DNA from: Polytrichum commune
Lineage: Eukaryota; Streptophyta; Polytrichopsida; Polytrichales; Polytrichaceae
Assembly (NCBI GenBank): GCA_950295325.1
Contig: OX485803.1
Span: 23,312,001 to 23,376,000, forward strand
Length of the DNA: 64,000 nucleotides
Direction: 5' to 3'
Shown: positions 47,993 to 61,254 of the stretch, piece by piece
Position numbering within the stretch: position 1 is the first letter of the stretch
How the letters are laid out: each line of letters starts with the position of its first letter
The notes under the pieces: model-generated
What the model was told of the DNA's origin: nothing
The model's database searches: none
What the model saw: the letters and a program-made list of their open reading frames with translations, nothing else
Program-made: the position numbers and the translations under genes

Positions 47993-48012
47993 CCCCCCCC
48001 CCCCCCCCCCCC
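47993..48012. repeat. C homopolymer (20 bases)
   Basis: An uninterrupted C run, G-rich on the other strand. It sits in sequence sharing wording with 59000-59150 (GAGTCCAAAA, TAAACCCACC), where another C run occurs. Confidence 0.9.
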
Positions 48013-51000
48013 GAGTTTTGTGAACCCATATCGTAATGTAAACCCACCCTAAGATATGTGTGTTGTCAACTAAGGGTGGGTCTATGTTAGGGTCAAAGTT
48101 CAAGAATCTCGGGTCCATAAACCAAAATTCTAGACTTGAGATTAAACCCAAGCTCAAAGTTTGGATTCTCGAACTGCGTGGAGTGATTTCATGAGTTGGG
48201 AACATCGAGATTTGGTGGAAAATTGTTGCCAAATTACCACCAGTTTGTTTCTGTCATACTTTTCATACTCAAACCCTAATGTAAACTCCTTGGGTCCACA
48301 ACTCTACTCTCAACCAATAAGATCGCTTGGTTACATACATGCGATGGCATTCAATGTTGGGGCCGATTTATGCCATCACCCTCATCCATATAGCTTTTGA
48401 AATACCTTTATTTCGGCCACAATTTGAATGACGTAATAATAAAGTCACCATTGAAAATTTGCTTGGGGTTTCGCATATCATCATGGTTTTGATCCAATCC
48501 TCTCATGCGTGCACTCTTGGGATGATGATCGGCCACATAACATGCCCAACTTGTTGCAAGATCACAGGACCCAACAAGCCTTCAATTGTAGTGGGTTATT
48601 CCAACATACAAGGATATGGAAATACAATATGGGAATCTCATGCGGAGATAGTTGAAGTGGTTTCCAAATAGATTTTTCACTATTTCATTGCAAATGACAC
48701 AAGAATTGGAGACCGGGCATTGTATTTGGGGAGGAGGTGCTCGAATCTAGAGGATTGATTCATGTGTGTCAAAATCGAGGCAATGTGAGGCGTCACACTT
48801 GACCGGATTTGTATTCTATGCATACTTTTGGAGTCAAGTCAAAGGGGAAAGGGGGGGGGAATATTGATATTTAAACAAGTTAGGTTAGATAACATACAAC
48901 ATGTTTATCAAGCAAATGGAGAAAATAAACCAAAATGACATAAATAGAAGAGTAAGGAGGAAATGACAAACTCTGTGACATCAAGCATGGAAGACTTGGA
49001 GCAAATATGAGTCTTGTATGAGGGGGCAATGAAAATATATCAATTGAAATACCTTGACCTACCTACTCCATCCATGGACATGTTGGAGTTCCTTGGGGTT
49101 CATAATCCCACCAAGTTCTTTCCTTTATATGAATGAGAGTGTGGTGATGAATTATTGAGGAGGGTGGACAATAGTAATCATGTAACATATTAACCCTTAA
49201 CTTCCCAAGCCTATGAAAGGGTCGCTTTGAATGCAATTCGTTCAATGTTGGTTGTGAAATTTTCATGGACAAGGTCTGAGGTTAAAATGGAATCTATCCA
49301 CAAGATCTTGAAACATGGGAGATGAGCTATTTTTGAGGGAGAACAACGGGCATGAATAATCTTGTGGATTTTTTTTATAACAAATGGAGGAAGAAATGCA
49401 TAAGAAAATGTCATATTTCATCCCTAGAAAATACCTTTGACCAATCAAACTCACATGGGAAATGAGCATAATGTTGGTGTGATCCACTAGATGGAAACAA
49501 CTCAATGGTTGAACAACTCCACATGTCCTTATGTCAAAACGTGCAAACCATAATAAGCTAGCCACATTGCACTTGGACTATGTAAATTGTCCCATATTTC
49601 TAATCACATGTACGCAAAGGATTCACTAATAATTAGAGAATGACAAAATGTTAAATTGAATGGTTAATGTGCACACAAATGGTGTTTTTAAATGAACATT
49701 AAAACTAAAATACCAAAATAAACATCATTCATGTTTGTACAAAGTTTGCATTGGAATGCCACCATTGATTGGAATCACACCCTTACATGAGCTCCTAACG
49801 TAACAAAAACATGACCACTCCCACTTGACATTTTTTCCCACGTTCTAATGATCTCCAAATTGCACAACTCATGTGTTTATGGGTAGATATCCATGTTGTC
49901 TCAATGTTTATAGTCAGTTTGATTACAAATGGATGAGTTAGATGGGGTTAATGTCGAGAAGAAATCATCCATCAACCCTAAATGGGTTGCTTGGGAGCTT
50001 AGGGGATAAGTCTTAGTTATCACCAAATGTAGTTAGATAAAGAACCATAACCGTTCTAGTAAGGATTGTAGTATTTGTTATGTTGCATGTAAAACTATAT
50101 ATGTTGTTATGTTGTGTTACCTCGATAAGAGTTAAAATCGCCTATGTGTTAAGGAAAATTGTGCTCTTCAAACAATTCCAAAAAATATACTAATGAGTTC
50201 TAATTGTTACTTGTTAAGAGAATCCATACAAATTGTGCTTCCCTCTTCAATGTATTCACCTTGATAAGTGTTATTTTGGATGAAAGTGAGGGTGTGAGTT
50301 TGTGTAAGTTGGATGAAATTGCATCAAGTCCATTGTGTATTTGACTTTTGTAGAGAGTAAAATTGGGCCCACTATAAATGCACATGTGTTCATTAGTTAT
50401 GAACTCGAATTTGATCTAAGCAACCCCTACATACCTACTGATGAGGACATTATATGTATGCTTCATGCAATATACGATACAATTGATAATGAACCCGTTG
50501 AAGGAGTTAACAATTTACAAATTGGTAATGTGTTGATGGGTAGAGTAGGATTCAAGAATGCTACAAGTGCAATAGTGACCTTGAAACAATTGTTGGATTA
50601 ATTAATTTTTTTAAATCTAATGATGTTACACCTCTCATCTAGAGCAATCGGACACTTCAAGAAGAAATAAGATCATGATGTGCACAAGAATCTTATTAGA
50701 CTAATTTAGATTCATTCTTCCATTATGTTTAGATGGATGTTGACATTCATACATTGTGTATTTTCATTACTTATTTATATGAGTGTTATTTTAGAATTTC
50801 CCTAAGTCACATAAGTGCTATTCATAACTGACATTTAACCATTTTGGACAGACCACTTGTCCATAAATAATAAGGGATGTGCACTTGTGGAGATAAGAAC
50901 ATCAAACAATGACAACAAAAGCAACAGTACAACAACCACGACTTCAAATGTTTGAATTCCATGTTTGCCAACCACCATATTTGTGTAGTTTTACAATCCA

Positions 51001-51914
51001 ATGTAGGTCGTATTGACAGTTGGAATTGTCCAAATTTCATGCAAAATTACAAATAGACTTAAATCTTTGTTTCATGTAATTATTATAAATTGTCTAAGAT
51101 GCCCCCTATAAGTGTTAAAGTGTTGACACCACATAAGTGTTACAAGTTTCCTTGCTCCAAAGTGTTAACAAATATCTAGGGTGGATTGTAGTGAGGATGC
51201 ATCATGTATAGAGTTTGTAGTCATATAACATGCGTATCATGTCTTATTCAAGGTGCATAAAGTTTACTTATAGAGTAAAACAACGCTACAAAGACTTAAC
51301 ATACCATTAGATTTCCCTCCTCTATTGCAATAAAACTCTATTTGTGACCTGGATGACAAGTGGAGTATTATTGAGGACACCTCGTGTGCATAATCAACCT
51401 CGTTTGTATGGATATTGGTTGCATGGACACATGTGAGGCAATTTGTTATAGGATGTAGTCATAAGGGTTTGCTATTGTGATGAAAGATGGGCTCAGATGT
51501 TGTGGTTGTTCGATGCTTTGAAGTAGCTAGAGAAGACTTTGGTAATTGGTTGTATGTTTATACATAGTAGCCGATTTACTTTGATTTTGGCAAACAATGC
51601 ACAACAACTTGAAAATGTGATAAACTCTTATAGGCTTGTATATTGTGTAATAATGATATTTGGCCTCAAAACATCAACAATGGTTTTTGGTAGTCAGTAT
51701 GCCAACTATGGCGTGACATGCACAAGCTCCCATCATAGTGGCACTGTGGAAGTTATTCTTCACACTCTATTTAGTTTGAACACTTGGAAATGAATATTGT
51801 GAGAAACTGCACATTATGAACACAATTTTTTGAATAAGTAATAGGCAAGAAGGTAGTGGCTTGACATATGGTGACCCCTCCCATTACGTAACCTAAGCAT
51901 AGACTTTATACCAA

Positions 51915-52085
51915 TGCCAAGTTATTAGTAAGCATATTAATGCCAAATGTCATGAGGTAACACTAAAGATCATTCTATTGGCAATATGTGTAACCCAAAA
52001 TTCACCTCATAATAGGATAAGTGACATTTTTACACATGGGACACTAAATACCACAATGGTAGATGTTTGTGATTGGAGGGGAGGT
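51915..52085. mobile_element. Fragment related to the 8765 and 44925 elements
   Basis: It shares AGTAAGCATATTAATGCC, TGTCATGAGGTAACA and CACTAAATACCACAATGG with those copies. The limits are approximate. Confidence 0.45.
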
Positions 52086-53399
52086 TGCACATGCTTAAGT
52101 CCACCCTATACTTACTTGTGAGAGCTTCAACTCTTTAATTACAGTGTTTTTTTTTTTTTTCCAAGGCAAAATTGAAAAATCAATTGCAAGAAGGAACCCA
52201 AAATACTTTGATTGCAAGTATCAAAGCTTTGCAAGTCAATTTCATTTGTTCTAATTTATTTCATTTGTACTCCATGTTCACCTTTCAAAGAGCATCCCCA
52301 CTCATGGAGCCATAATTGGGCCCCTATCATTGGTTTTTCATACCTTTTTTAGGCAAACTAGTATGATATGTCCCACCAAAAAGTCTTGTATGTATCTCAA
52401 AATGTCATTGTCCATCAAGAATAATATAAAGGCCCTCTCTCGGCTCATCAAGTACGGCGAGTCAAAGGGCTCTTAAGAGAAAGGCATTAATGACACATTC
52501 AACGGGCAATAAGAATTTGCGTATATATGGACTTTGAAAGTGGGATGTAGCATGAAAGGAAATGACCAAAACAACCATGGGAATTGCTCTAAGGCATGTG
52601 CACATGTTATGGGCAATGTACCTAGGCTGGATAGTATGGGATTGCTTTCATTCCACATCTACAATCTAGGAAAGTCATAGATTTTGTCCAATTTAGGTAC
52701 ATTGCCATAACACGGTGGATGATGAACACCCTCCAACCAACTTTGGCCATGGGGTGTAAGAGGGCCCGCAACTAGGGCATAGTTGCAATTGCTTAGCCTT
52801 CCCTCCTCCTCTCTCCTCTCTCACTCCTATCACACCTTCATCTTCGCTTTGCAAAATTCAATGTAAACATGTGCATGCTTGCAATGTGGAACACATTGAT
52901 TTCAATGCGGACATACAATATTAGGGTTTTGTCCCCACAAGCATGCGAGAAGCACTTTAATTGCTCCATATGAAGTTGCTCTCACGTGGAACAACGTTTT
53001 CAAAGCCTTCCTCGTCATGTGCTCTTACCTTCTTTTTTCCCCCATTTAGCATATCATGCTCCCAAAAGGGATGCACGTATGGTTTGTGCAAGTGCTCATC
53101 CATAACTCGAAGCCTTGCACTTGAGATCCATATTGAATTTGTACTTAAAACCTTTAGAGGGAAATCAATTTTTAGTATCAAAGATCTACATACAACCTAA
53201 AGTTGTAGTTTTTTAAATTTAAAAAACAATGGATCTCTTTTACCAATATCAACATATGAATCATCATGTTGTTAATCACATGCACATAAATAACATAATG
53301 TTCAGTTCTTAATAGTTTGTTGTTGCTAGTCCATACAAAGAAGATTGTTTTCATAGTGAGCAAATCCTTATATGAATTCACCATTCTACTTTGAGTAGA

Positions 53400-53832
53400 C
53401 ATAACACTATTCAGCCATGTCGGTCGGTTTCATGACCCTAGAATATGTCAATTATATTCCATTGCCCCCTCAAATAAAGTGGGAATATTCGTTTACTATT
53501 CATACATTCGAGTTGAACTTGGAAATTTGGGTGGGGTAGTACTCCTGGCACTATGCACATGAATCATTGTTCATTCATGTAATGTTTCATGGAATTACTA
53601 TGCACCCCAATATTATTCCCTGTATTTACTATTCATAGCAACATTATCATTGAAAATACCGACATTGTTTACAGTGTTCTTACTAATCACATTGGCACTA
53701 TTCATTATTAATACAACGTCAATTTCTTCTCATTTCGTAAGTTTCTTCCGGTGAAGGTAAGATATTAGAGGCCCGTGTCAAATGCTAAATAAAGACTGAA
53801 CACACAACCATGCAAATGAATAATGTTAGGGA
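53400..53832 (+). repeat. Dispersed repeat pair member B
   Basis: It is co-linear with 23917-24318 over its full length with scattered differences. It contains several ACTATTCA-type motifs and the GTTTCTTCC block. It is non-coding. Confidence 0.7.
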
Positions 53833-55806
53833 TCATTTTGGAATTCATTGCATGTATTCTATTGAACAAATTAAGTTCCTTGTGTATTGACCAAAATTTT
53901 GGAAGCTCTTCAACTTAAGCAACTAGTTATGAGTAGGTGTACTCGGGAAATTGGTGAACATTAAACTCCCAAAAGATATTTTATGACGTATTAGTTAGTC
54001 TCCACATGAAATTCATTTGGACCAAAATGTGAACCTCTATTGTTAGGGTATGGACATGTTTGCTTTAGGATTTTCATTCATTGACGAAGGAAGTGTCATT
54101 GGCATCCTCCTTAATAGCGTAAGACAAGGAAGACATAAAAGAAACAAGGCTTGAGAGGAGCGAGAGAGTTGGAAAATGAGGGAAGCTCATGCAACTGCAA
54201 ACATGCCATTAAAGGAGGAAGTGTTATAGTAGCGGGACTCAAGTTTGGGGGATTCTATTGAATGTCCCTCTCTTGATACCCTAAACCCTAAAATAGTTTG
54301 ATTTTTATGTTTTTTTCTCGTTCTGTGTGGCACATTATGTGCCACACACAAAACAAGGACAAGGAGATCATTGTTCAAATATTTGGTGTCAAACATGCGG
54401 CATGCCCTGCCAAACCGATGAACATGGAGAACCAACCGTTAATTACAATTGAACTAGTGGAGTAAGAATCATTTTAAAAGATTTCCCGCCCATTACATTT
54501 CCCATTCTAATGAGATATGTTCAAACAAGATGTGCTTGTGAGATTATGCTCATGAGCGGAAATTGAATCAGTAAGAAACATGTCATTTTCACTCACCAAC
54601 TGAGGGTCCTCCGAGGCCTATTTGACCCCCCCCCCTTTTCCTCCTCCAATGCCCAACTATGGACCATGTGAATATTTTATTGTCTCTGACATTCATGACC
54701 AGAGTTTGTTGGAGAGTGTTTATTGTCCCCCCCTTAATCGGTGCACATACATTACATGTCAAAAATTAGCAACCCACACCCAATTGAACTTATTGGAGAA
54801 GAACCGATCCCACATTGTCTAGCGCATGCCACTCATAAGTCTCGATGGTTGTATGCCAACACACCAACATGAAGACTCCCAAATAGTTTTGTATTCGACA
54901 ACAACTATTTTTGACAAAGTTTTTTGCAAGTTTTTGACATTTGACATGCAAAAACTCGCACTAAAATAAAACGCACGTCAATTGACACACACAATTTAAA
55001 TTTTGACACGTAGTACGATTTGTGCAGAAAAAGACCACACGTCAATTGTCACTTTAAGAATTGAAATGACACGTATTACTAGACATGTAACATTGAGGTG
55101 ACATTTTAGAAGAAAAAATGTAGATGCCAATTCAACAATCACATGACACTTTGAACATGAAGTTGAATGTCAAATGAAATTTGTCAAACATACACACTGA
55201 CAACGACGACGACGACAACACAACAACAACAACAACTAGAATGGTATTCATTAAAAAAGAAAAAAGATAGCAAGCTGAAATCCGACGTTACTTGGTCACA
55301 GCATTCGACGTGACTCCTGAACCCCAAAATTCGACAAGACTCGAGTCAAAAAATTATATGTGGTAGGGATTCGAGGCCTCGGTCGCCTAAAAATTAATAA
55401 ACAACTTATCGTGATGAGGAAATCGTTGAACTCCACGGTCCCACGAGGCTTCTAAAAATATATGTATGTGGGTCTTTAAGAAACTCATATTTGTACTAGT
55501 AACTTACTATGTTGGGCGTATTAGGGCTCGATTGCCCCCGAATGCCGTCTTCTTTACAAGTGTCGCGACGCGATGATGCAAAGCCGGTCCCGTTCGATAC
55601 GTAAGTTAAGTTAAGTTAAGCCAACTGACAATTGGAAGCCGAGTAATGTGGTAGTGGCACTTTTCCCGACGCCGAACAATAATTGGAACCTCATTCAAAT
55701 TCAAAACTTGGCGCTTTTGGCCGCATGCGTTGCAAGTCCCCTTTTTCTTTCCACATGGTCGTTCGTTGCGGATCTAACTTAGGAGCCACAACTTCACACA
55801 CGAGAT
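53833..55806. other. Intergenic, no gene seen
   Basis: AT-rich sequence; a GAC/AAC trinucleotide run lies at about 55200-55236 and a TTAAG run (AAGTTAAGTTAAGTTAAG) at about 55603-55620. A left-end-like family 1 motif (GAGCCACAACTTCACACAC) lies at about 55782-55800, just before the full copy. No gene was recognised. Confidence 0.5.
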
Positions 55807-55810
55807 TGAG

Positions 55811-56364
55811 GGGCCACTTCACACACAAGGCTGAAGGCCCTCGACCATGGCAATGTAAGAGCTCTCATTGGTCGAAAAGGTGGAGACCGTCCAAGTTCAC
55901 TTCACACTAGGAGGTGAAGGCCTAAAAGCCCAAAGAAAAAGTTTGTGGATGAAATGTCTACATGGAGTCCTACATGGCTAGTTGTGGATAAGGGTGCATG
56001 ATCTACCGGAATTTGCGTTAGACCCACCTCCAAGAGATGGGCTTGACGCAAATTCCGGGAGACCATGACTTTTTTAATAATTTTTCCAACATGACAGATT
56101 TCAAGACAGGCTGCATGGCAGATTCCAGGACAGACAAACACCACCGAGTACTTATATTAAATTGATAAACTTGGAGACATATTATATTAAACCAAATCCT
56201 CCCTTCTTTTTCCGCCAATAAAATATGCAATGGTCCCGCAACATGGTTCATTCTCACTTCACACTATGCTTGAGGGCCAAAGACTACATAAAATGGCTTT
56301 CCCAACACCCATGGGTCCTCACCATTACAAGGTCACGGCTCTTGGCTCATGTGTGAAGTGGCCC
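55811..56364. mobile_element. Family 1 MITE, copy 3
   Basis: The left end GGGCCACTTCACACAC and right end GTGTGAAGTGGCCC are present, with TGA at 55807-55809 and 56365-56367 as a possible target duplication. The interior shares CTCTCATTGGTCGAAAAGG, GTCCAAGTTCACTTCACACT and GTCACGGCTCTTGGCTC with copies 1 and 2. Confidence 0.75.
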
Positions 56365-56367
56365 TGA

Positions 56368-56957
56368 AGGCCGGGTTACACCATGGACCGTGAAGTCGGA
56401 CCTTGGAAGATGGTTTTCTTCCATGGTCCGACTTCATGGTCTGATTTCCATGGTCCGATTTCTTTTAAAAAAATATCAATTTACAAAGCTTTTGGGCCCC
56501 TCACTAGGTGTAAATCGAATGTGGACCAAGAGGAATGACCTTGTTCCAAAAAGTGGATGTGTTAATTTTGTTAACAAAGTCCAAAAAAGACAGGTTTGAA
56601 ACAAATAAAAAATAAAATAAAGTTTGACCATTCTCTTGTCTTCTCTTGTCTTCGTCTTCTTTTTCCCAAACAAAATTCATTAAAATTGTATTATAAGGAT
56701 GCTTTTTATGTCATGGGCCCCTGCATTGTTGTCTACCATAGCACTTATTTGACCTCTGCCACTGCAAAACCCGTTGGACCATGTTAGTGGATAATGTAGG
56801 CTCTAAAAAATGTCTCTCAGGGACCTCGGACTTCATGATCACTCTAACATTTTTTCCCTTTGGTGTAAAGCGAAGTGGTCTGGGACTAGTTCAATAGCCA
56901 TTCACAAATTTTACAGGGCCTTGGGACGACTTCATGGTCCACGGTGTAAACAGCCCC
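56368..56957. mobile_element. Family 2 MITE, copy 2, nested between family 1 copies
   Basis: The left end GGGTTACACCATGGACCGTG (from about 56372) and right end CACGGTGTAAACAGCCCC are inverted copies. TGA lies at 56365-56367 and 56958-56960. The interior is a reverse-oriented relative of 13068-13575. It is about 590 bp and non-coding. Confidence 0.8.
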
Positions 56958-56960
56958 TGA

Positions 56961-57293
56961 AGGGTCCGTGACCATTGCATTCTAAGATTACTCATTGCTC
57001 GAAAAGACCAAGTCCGTCCGAGTTCACATGTCACTAGACGGTGAAAGCCTAAGAGCCCCAATAAATTATCATGTATGAAAAGTTTGTGTGGATTTCTACA
57101 TGGAAAACTATGGATAATGTTTCATGGTTTGTCGTAAATTGCGTTAGGCCCTTTTCCAAGAGATAGTTTTGACGCAAATCCCATTAGACCCTATCATAGT
57201 CAAGACCTTAGATAGTTAGTGCGGCTTTGGACGAGAGACAAGGGCCCTCACAAGTACATGGTCACGGCCCTTGGCCCGTGTGTGCAATGGCCC
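56961..57293. mobile_element. Family 1 MITE, copy 4, left end missing
   Basis: It starts at the point corresponding to GAAGGCCCTCGACC of copy 3, directly after the family 2 element. It keeps CTCATTGCTCGAAAAGACC, TTGCGTTAGGCCC, GGTCACGGCCCTTGGCC and the right end GTGTGTGCAATGGCCC followed by TTA. Its own left TIR is absent. Confidence 0.7.
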
Positions 57294-57659
57294 TTAGGTA
57301 CTCAACCGTGGTCTTCACATCATTACTTGGGGTAACAATTAAAGCAATCGGTGGTCATAAACCCCAGAGTTTGTGGCATTCTATGGAATCAAATGTAATA
57401 TCATCACAAGTGGTGATCACCGTAGTGCCTTTACCACTTCGGGTGCTTATAATGATTATAATTTATATTGTAGATTTCTGCAATCCCAAATTTTAAGGAG
57501 TTCTTGTTTTTACCAAAAAGTTTTTGAGTGTTAAAATACTATTTCCAAAATAACCGCTTTTCCCTACAAATACTTAAATTAGTGGTGAAGTGGTGAAGGT
57601 ACCATGGTAAGATGTGGAAACTTCTCACCGTGTGCAAAGTTTTGTAGTTTCTAATGATC

Positions 57660-58000
57660 GTTTAAAGTACGTGGGTGTTTGGTATTCGAGTTGTTCTTCA
57701 TGTTCTTCAACTTCTACTGAAACTTGTATAACATTTAGCAAATATATGATGAAGCATTAGTGAAAATTGGATTGAAACTTGGACCTCGTTTTATTAGTTG
57801 TGATTATTGACAATGCATATATGCTTGTTTCTCAATTGAATATTTGGGTTCCCTCAATTGTGTTGACTATTGAGTCTAGAATGGTTGATACATTTTGAAC
57901 ACTTAGTCTAATTTTATTTTTCTCGATAACTATTTTGTCGGGTTCTGTTCTTAGATCTAACCTAGCCGCACACCACTCATGTGTAGGTGTGTCCAAATAT
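57660..58000 (-). repeat. Family 5 dispersed repeat, diverged copy
   Basis: This minus-strand copy has GTGGGTGTTTGGTATTCGAG at one end, then TTCTTCAACTTCTACTG, GATGAAGCATTAGTGAAAA, TTGACTATTGAGTCTAGA and a motif (TGTTCTTAGATCTAACC) that is the inverse of the sequence at 11480. It is non-coding. Confidence 0.5.
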
Positions 58001-58429
58001 CATAAATAACCAAATAAGAGTTGCATACTTTAGAGACATGGAAATTACTAAAATAAAACTCCGGTTTCAAAATCTCAAAAATCTATGGAAAATCTTCTCA
58101 TAGATTGAGAAAGGGCTAAGAAACCAATTTGTAAGCTTGGGCCCAACCTTGAGTCTAGAAATAAAGTCCATTGATATGGATCCTAAGTTTATCGGACCCA
58201 AACTTAAATGTAAGCCCAATTCAAGTAGCTTCAAGGTACTTGTTGTTCTATATTTTAATAAGACCTCCATGCGATAATTGTCAAGGTGGAGAAGCCCAAC
58301 CATCCAAACTTTTTTTTATTCTAAATAACTACAAACATATATGTCAAGTTTAACGTTATTTTTGTACGTCTTTCGTATTGTTGTTTTTCTCCTTTATGAA
58401 AGATGAATAAAGTTTACTTCATTGCCCTC

Positions 58430-59027
58430 GGGGGGGGGGGGGTCACTTCCTCTTATGTTATGTAACCATGTGTGTACAACATGTGTGTTTATGGGGATTA
58501 TTTACATCCTCATTTGGATTTTAGGGAACCTTTTAAGTAGAAAAAACAAACTTTACCAAATTTTTAGCACCCTATAGGCAGTTCTAAAAGAAAACCTAGA
58601 CTATTTCAAATGATGCTAAATTACTCATAAGATTTTGATTTACTCGTTCCGTACGAAGGCAAACTTAAGACTCCAATATGGCATGGCATATATCCACATT
58701 GCTATATATTGGTGAAAGAAGAGTGTACACATCATAACCCAATTGCTCAATTGTCATCCATTTTGCATGTATTATATGTGAATATACTCATTTTGTTTTT
58801 TAAAAGTAAGAAACCCTCTATTATTTTTGTACTAATTTCTTTCTACCTCAAACCTAAAGTGGGGTTTCCCCCTTATGCTACATTATATATAATCACATGT
58901 TTCACAGTTTAAGTAGGCTACAATAGATCCAAAGTTTTTATAATAATTCTTGCCAATGAATAAAAAACACCCTATAATTGTTCTCACGCGGTTTCTACTT
59001 TTCGACTGGTCACCCCCCCCCCCCCCC
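58430..59027. repeat. G run (58430-58442) and C run (59013-59027)
   Basis: Thirteen consecutive G and fifteen consecutive C, about 570 bp apart in otherwise AT-rich DNA. Between them no gene is recognised. Confidence 0.85.
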
Positions 59028-59404
59028 GAGTCATTGCCCATAAACATATAAGGTCCAATCTCGAGTCCAAAAGTAAAGTCCATCAAAGGGGGTGTTGTGG
59101 ACCCAAAGTCTTTTGGACTTGGACCCGAACATCAACCCACCCTTCCTATGGATTCAACATCCTTAGTAAATGAGGATGATTCTAGGAAGATGTTGTAGGT
59201 GTTTCATTGCAAAATGTACACAAAGGATTGTGACCCGGTACCAATCAATTGGGTGGAATTGGTCTATTGGACATTCTAAATTGTAAAATTTGTGAAGATA
59301 TCGAAGGAGTCAATTATCGCTTCGTTTTTCAAGATGGAGATTCTTTATATGTACCGGTCAATTCTCGATTGCACCACTTATATAAGATACACCACTAAAT
59401 TATT

Positions 59405-59640
59405 GGGCGGTAGTGGAGAGGAACCCATTTATGAATGAAGTAGTTGGTGGTTCGATTCCTGTTGAGAAATCTTCTCTCTCTAATTGACATAAAAAAACTA
59501 GGTAGGTTGATAGGAAGCCAAGAGCCCACCTACCGCAAGGTAGGGAATTAAAGCCCACTTTGCATCAAGAGTACTTTTGAGCAGGGTAGGGCCAATGGGC
59601 TCAAATTCACGTCGGATTTCCCGAAGTTGGTTGTTTATTT
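59405..59640 (+). mobile_element. tRNA-derived SINE, copy 2
   Basis: The A box-like GGCGGTAGTGGAGAGG and B box GGTTCGATTCC are spaced about 30 bases apart, followed by a body containing AGCCCACCTACCGCAAGG and GGGCCAATGGGCTCAAATTC. The same body, inverted, lies at 62612-62700. Confidence 0.65.
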
Positions 59641-60659
59641 ATAAGATGCACAATGTTGGCTAGGATTTGAGGTATTTACATAAACTCCTCATCCATTAGC
59701 AAGGTGAATACTCATCGAACTATTTTATAGTCTAAATGTGACTATTTTGAATTATTTGAATGTGAAAATAACACGATGGACTCCAATCATAAACAACCAA
59801 CCCTCAACCTTGTAGAGGACTTGTTTTTACTTCAGCCCCTTCATCCACAATGGATGAATTTACACATACACCACAAATCTGAAGCCACACTGCTAATAAT
59901 ATTGGAGCCTTTTTCTCCTTCTTTTGTTAACATACTATCATTACCATCACCATCAAAATATACAATTTCGAGGAGTCCATAGTCTTGCGCACATATTTGA
60001 TTTCCTGTATTCTTACCATGCTCAATCACCCCACCATCCCAAACCCTAGCTTCAACAAAGCAAGCTTAAGTCAAGCATTGCTCTTGTTCTTGGAAAAGTT
60101 GCTTAAATTTTAATTACATATTCAACCGCAAAAGACTTTTTGAAATATGTACTCCATAATACCCTAACAAAATTACATTTATTTGTGGATTTTGACCCAA
60201 CTTGGGATCATGGAACCAACACGTGATTAGGGTGTCCATCCTCGTGCCACTACAATAGTAGATGAGAAAAAAGTCATCGACTATAAACATAAACTTCACA
60301 TACTTCAAAGTCACACATGCAAACTCTTTGAGCTTCATGCCTTAAACTTTTAAACATACCGATATCACAAACATAGATCATATGGGTGGATACAAAAATG
60401 GTCGGTAAATTCATTGGCCTCATTCCATCCTACATGTGTCTCCCATGCCATCTATTGCTAGTCCCATGCAACGCTCGAGCAAGCTACAATTATCGTGCAC
60501 ACATCACCAAGAGTGCATGGGGAATGCATGGGAGTTTAATGATTTTCATTTCTTATTTCTTATTTTTTCTTTCAATTCGATGGTTGCACAAATGGAACTT
60601 CCCACTGCAAAAGTGGGTATATGATCAATCCCCACCAATACAAATATTTAGGGTCGGTT

Positions 60660-60785
60660 TAGACTACGGTGAAGAAGTGCATTTGTAAGTCCGAGGGGCC
60701 CCGCCTCCCTTCGAAGTGGCGCGTTTTCTTTTTGGGTTCTCAATGAATTGGCACTGACTTGTTGGCCTCCTGTCTCAAAAAAACA
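60660..60785 (+). mobile_element. SINE 3' fragment
   Basis: The end reads TTGGCACTGACTTGTTGGCC then TCCTGTCTCAAAAAAAC, matching the tail of the 18812 copy (TTGGCGCTGGCCTGTCGGCC, TCTCTCTCAAAAA). Confidence 0.5.
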
Positions 60786-61254
60786 AATCGAAGAAGAAGA
60801 AGATCTTTCGGTCAAGGATTTTAGCCCAAGACAAAGTTGTTTGAGGCAACGGTTGGTAGGGCATAGAAGATGGGAAAACTTTAAAAAATTAAATTAAAAT
60901 ACCTCAAGTTGGAGTACTTTGGAGGCCAAGTTTATGGTTTGAGGGTTTGAGATTGCCATAGAAACTTGACCTCTATAGAATCTCCCTAGCACAAAGTGTT
61001 GCCATGTTGGGAACCATGTCATTTTTTCATTCATGCTTGAAGTTCTCCAGCAGTTAAATCTTGGCCATAGTGTAAACCCATGCCATGAAGAACCCATTTT
61101 GTAACAAATCATTTTGCTCCATTCCCTTACAATTCTTGACCAATGCACTTCTTCACTATAGTCTTAATTGGCCCTTAATTCCCATAACCACTAGATTTCA
61201 ATTCCGTGTTAGCCCCACACGTAACTTCTACTGGTTAGATTTACACAATCAAAC

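Larger units (their letters stand above)
47841..53399. other. Intergenic, no gene seen
   Basis: A long AT-rich stretch. Decayed elements with GGGTGGGTTTACATT-like ends occur near 48030-48100 and about 48290. A related MITE fragment lies at 51915-52085. An open stretch of 88 codons at 50335-50601 has protein-like composition but no recognisable family. A T run is at 52146-52160. No RNA gene was found. Confidence 0.5.

Noticed and set aside
50335-50601. 88-codon plus-strand ORF (GPTINAHVFISYELEFDLSN start region)
   Set aside because: Its composition is protein-like and it might be a decayed gene piece, but I cannot link it to a family, and no flanking exons were seen.
59430-59460. tRNA gene at the GGTTCGATTCC motif
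   Set aside because: The B box is present but no cloverleaf can be formed; A/B spacing and tail indicate a SINE.
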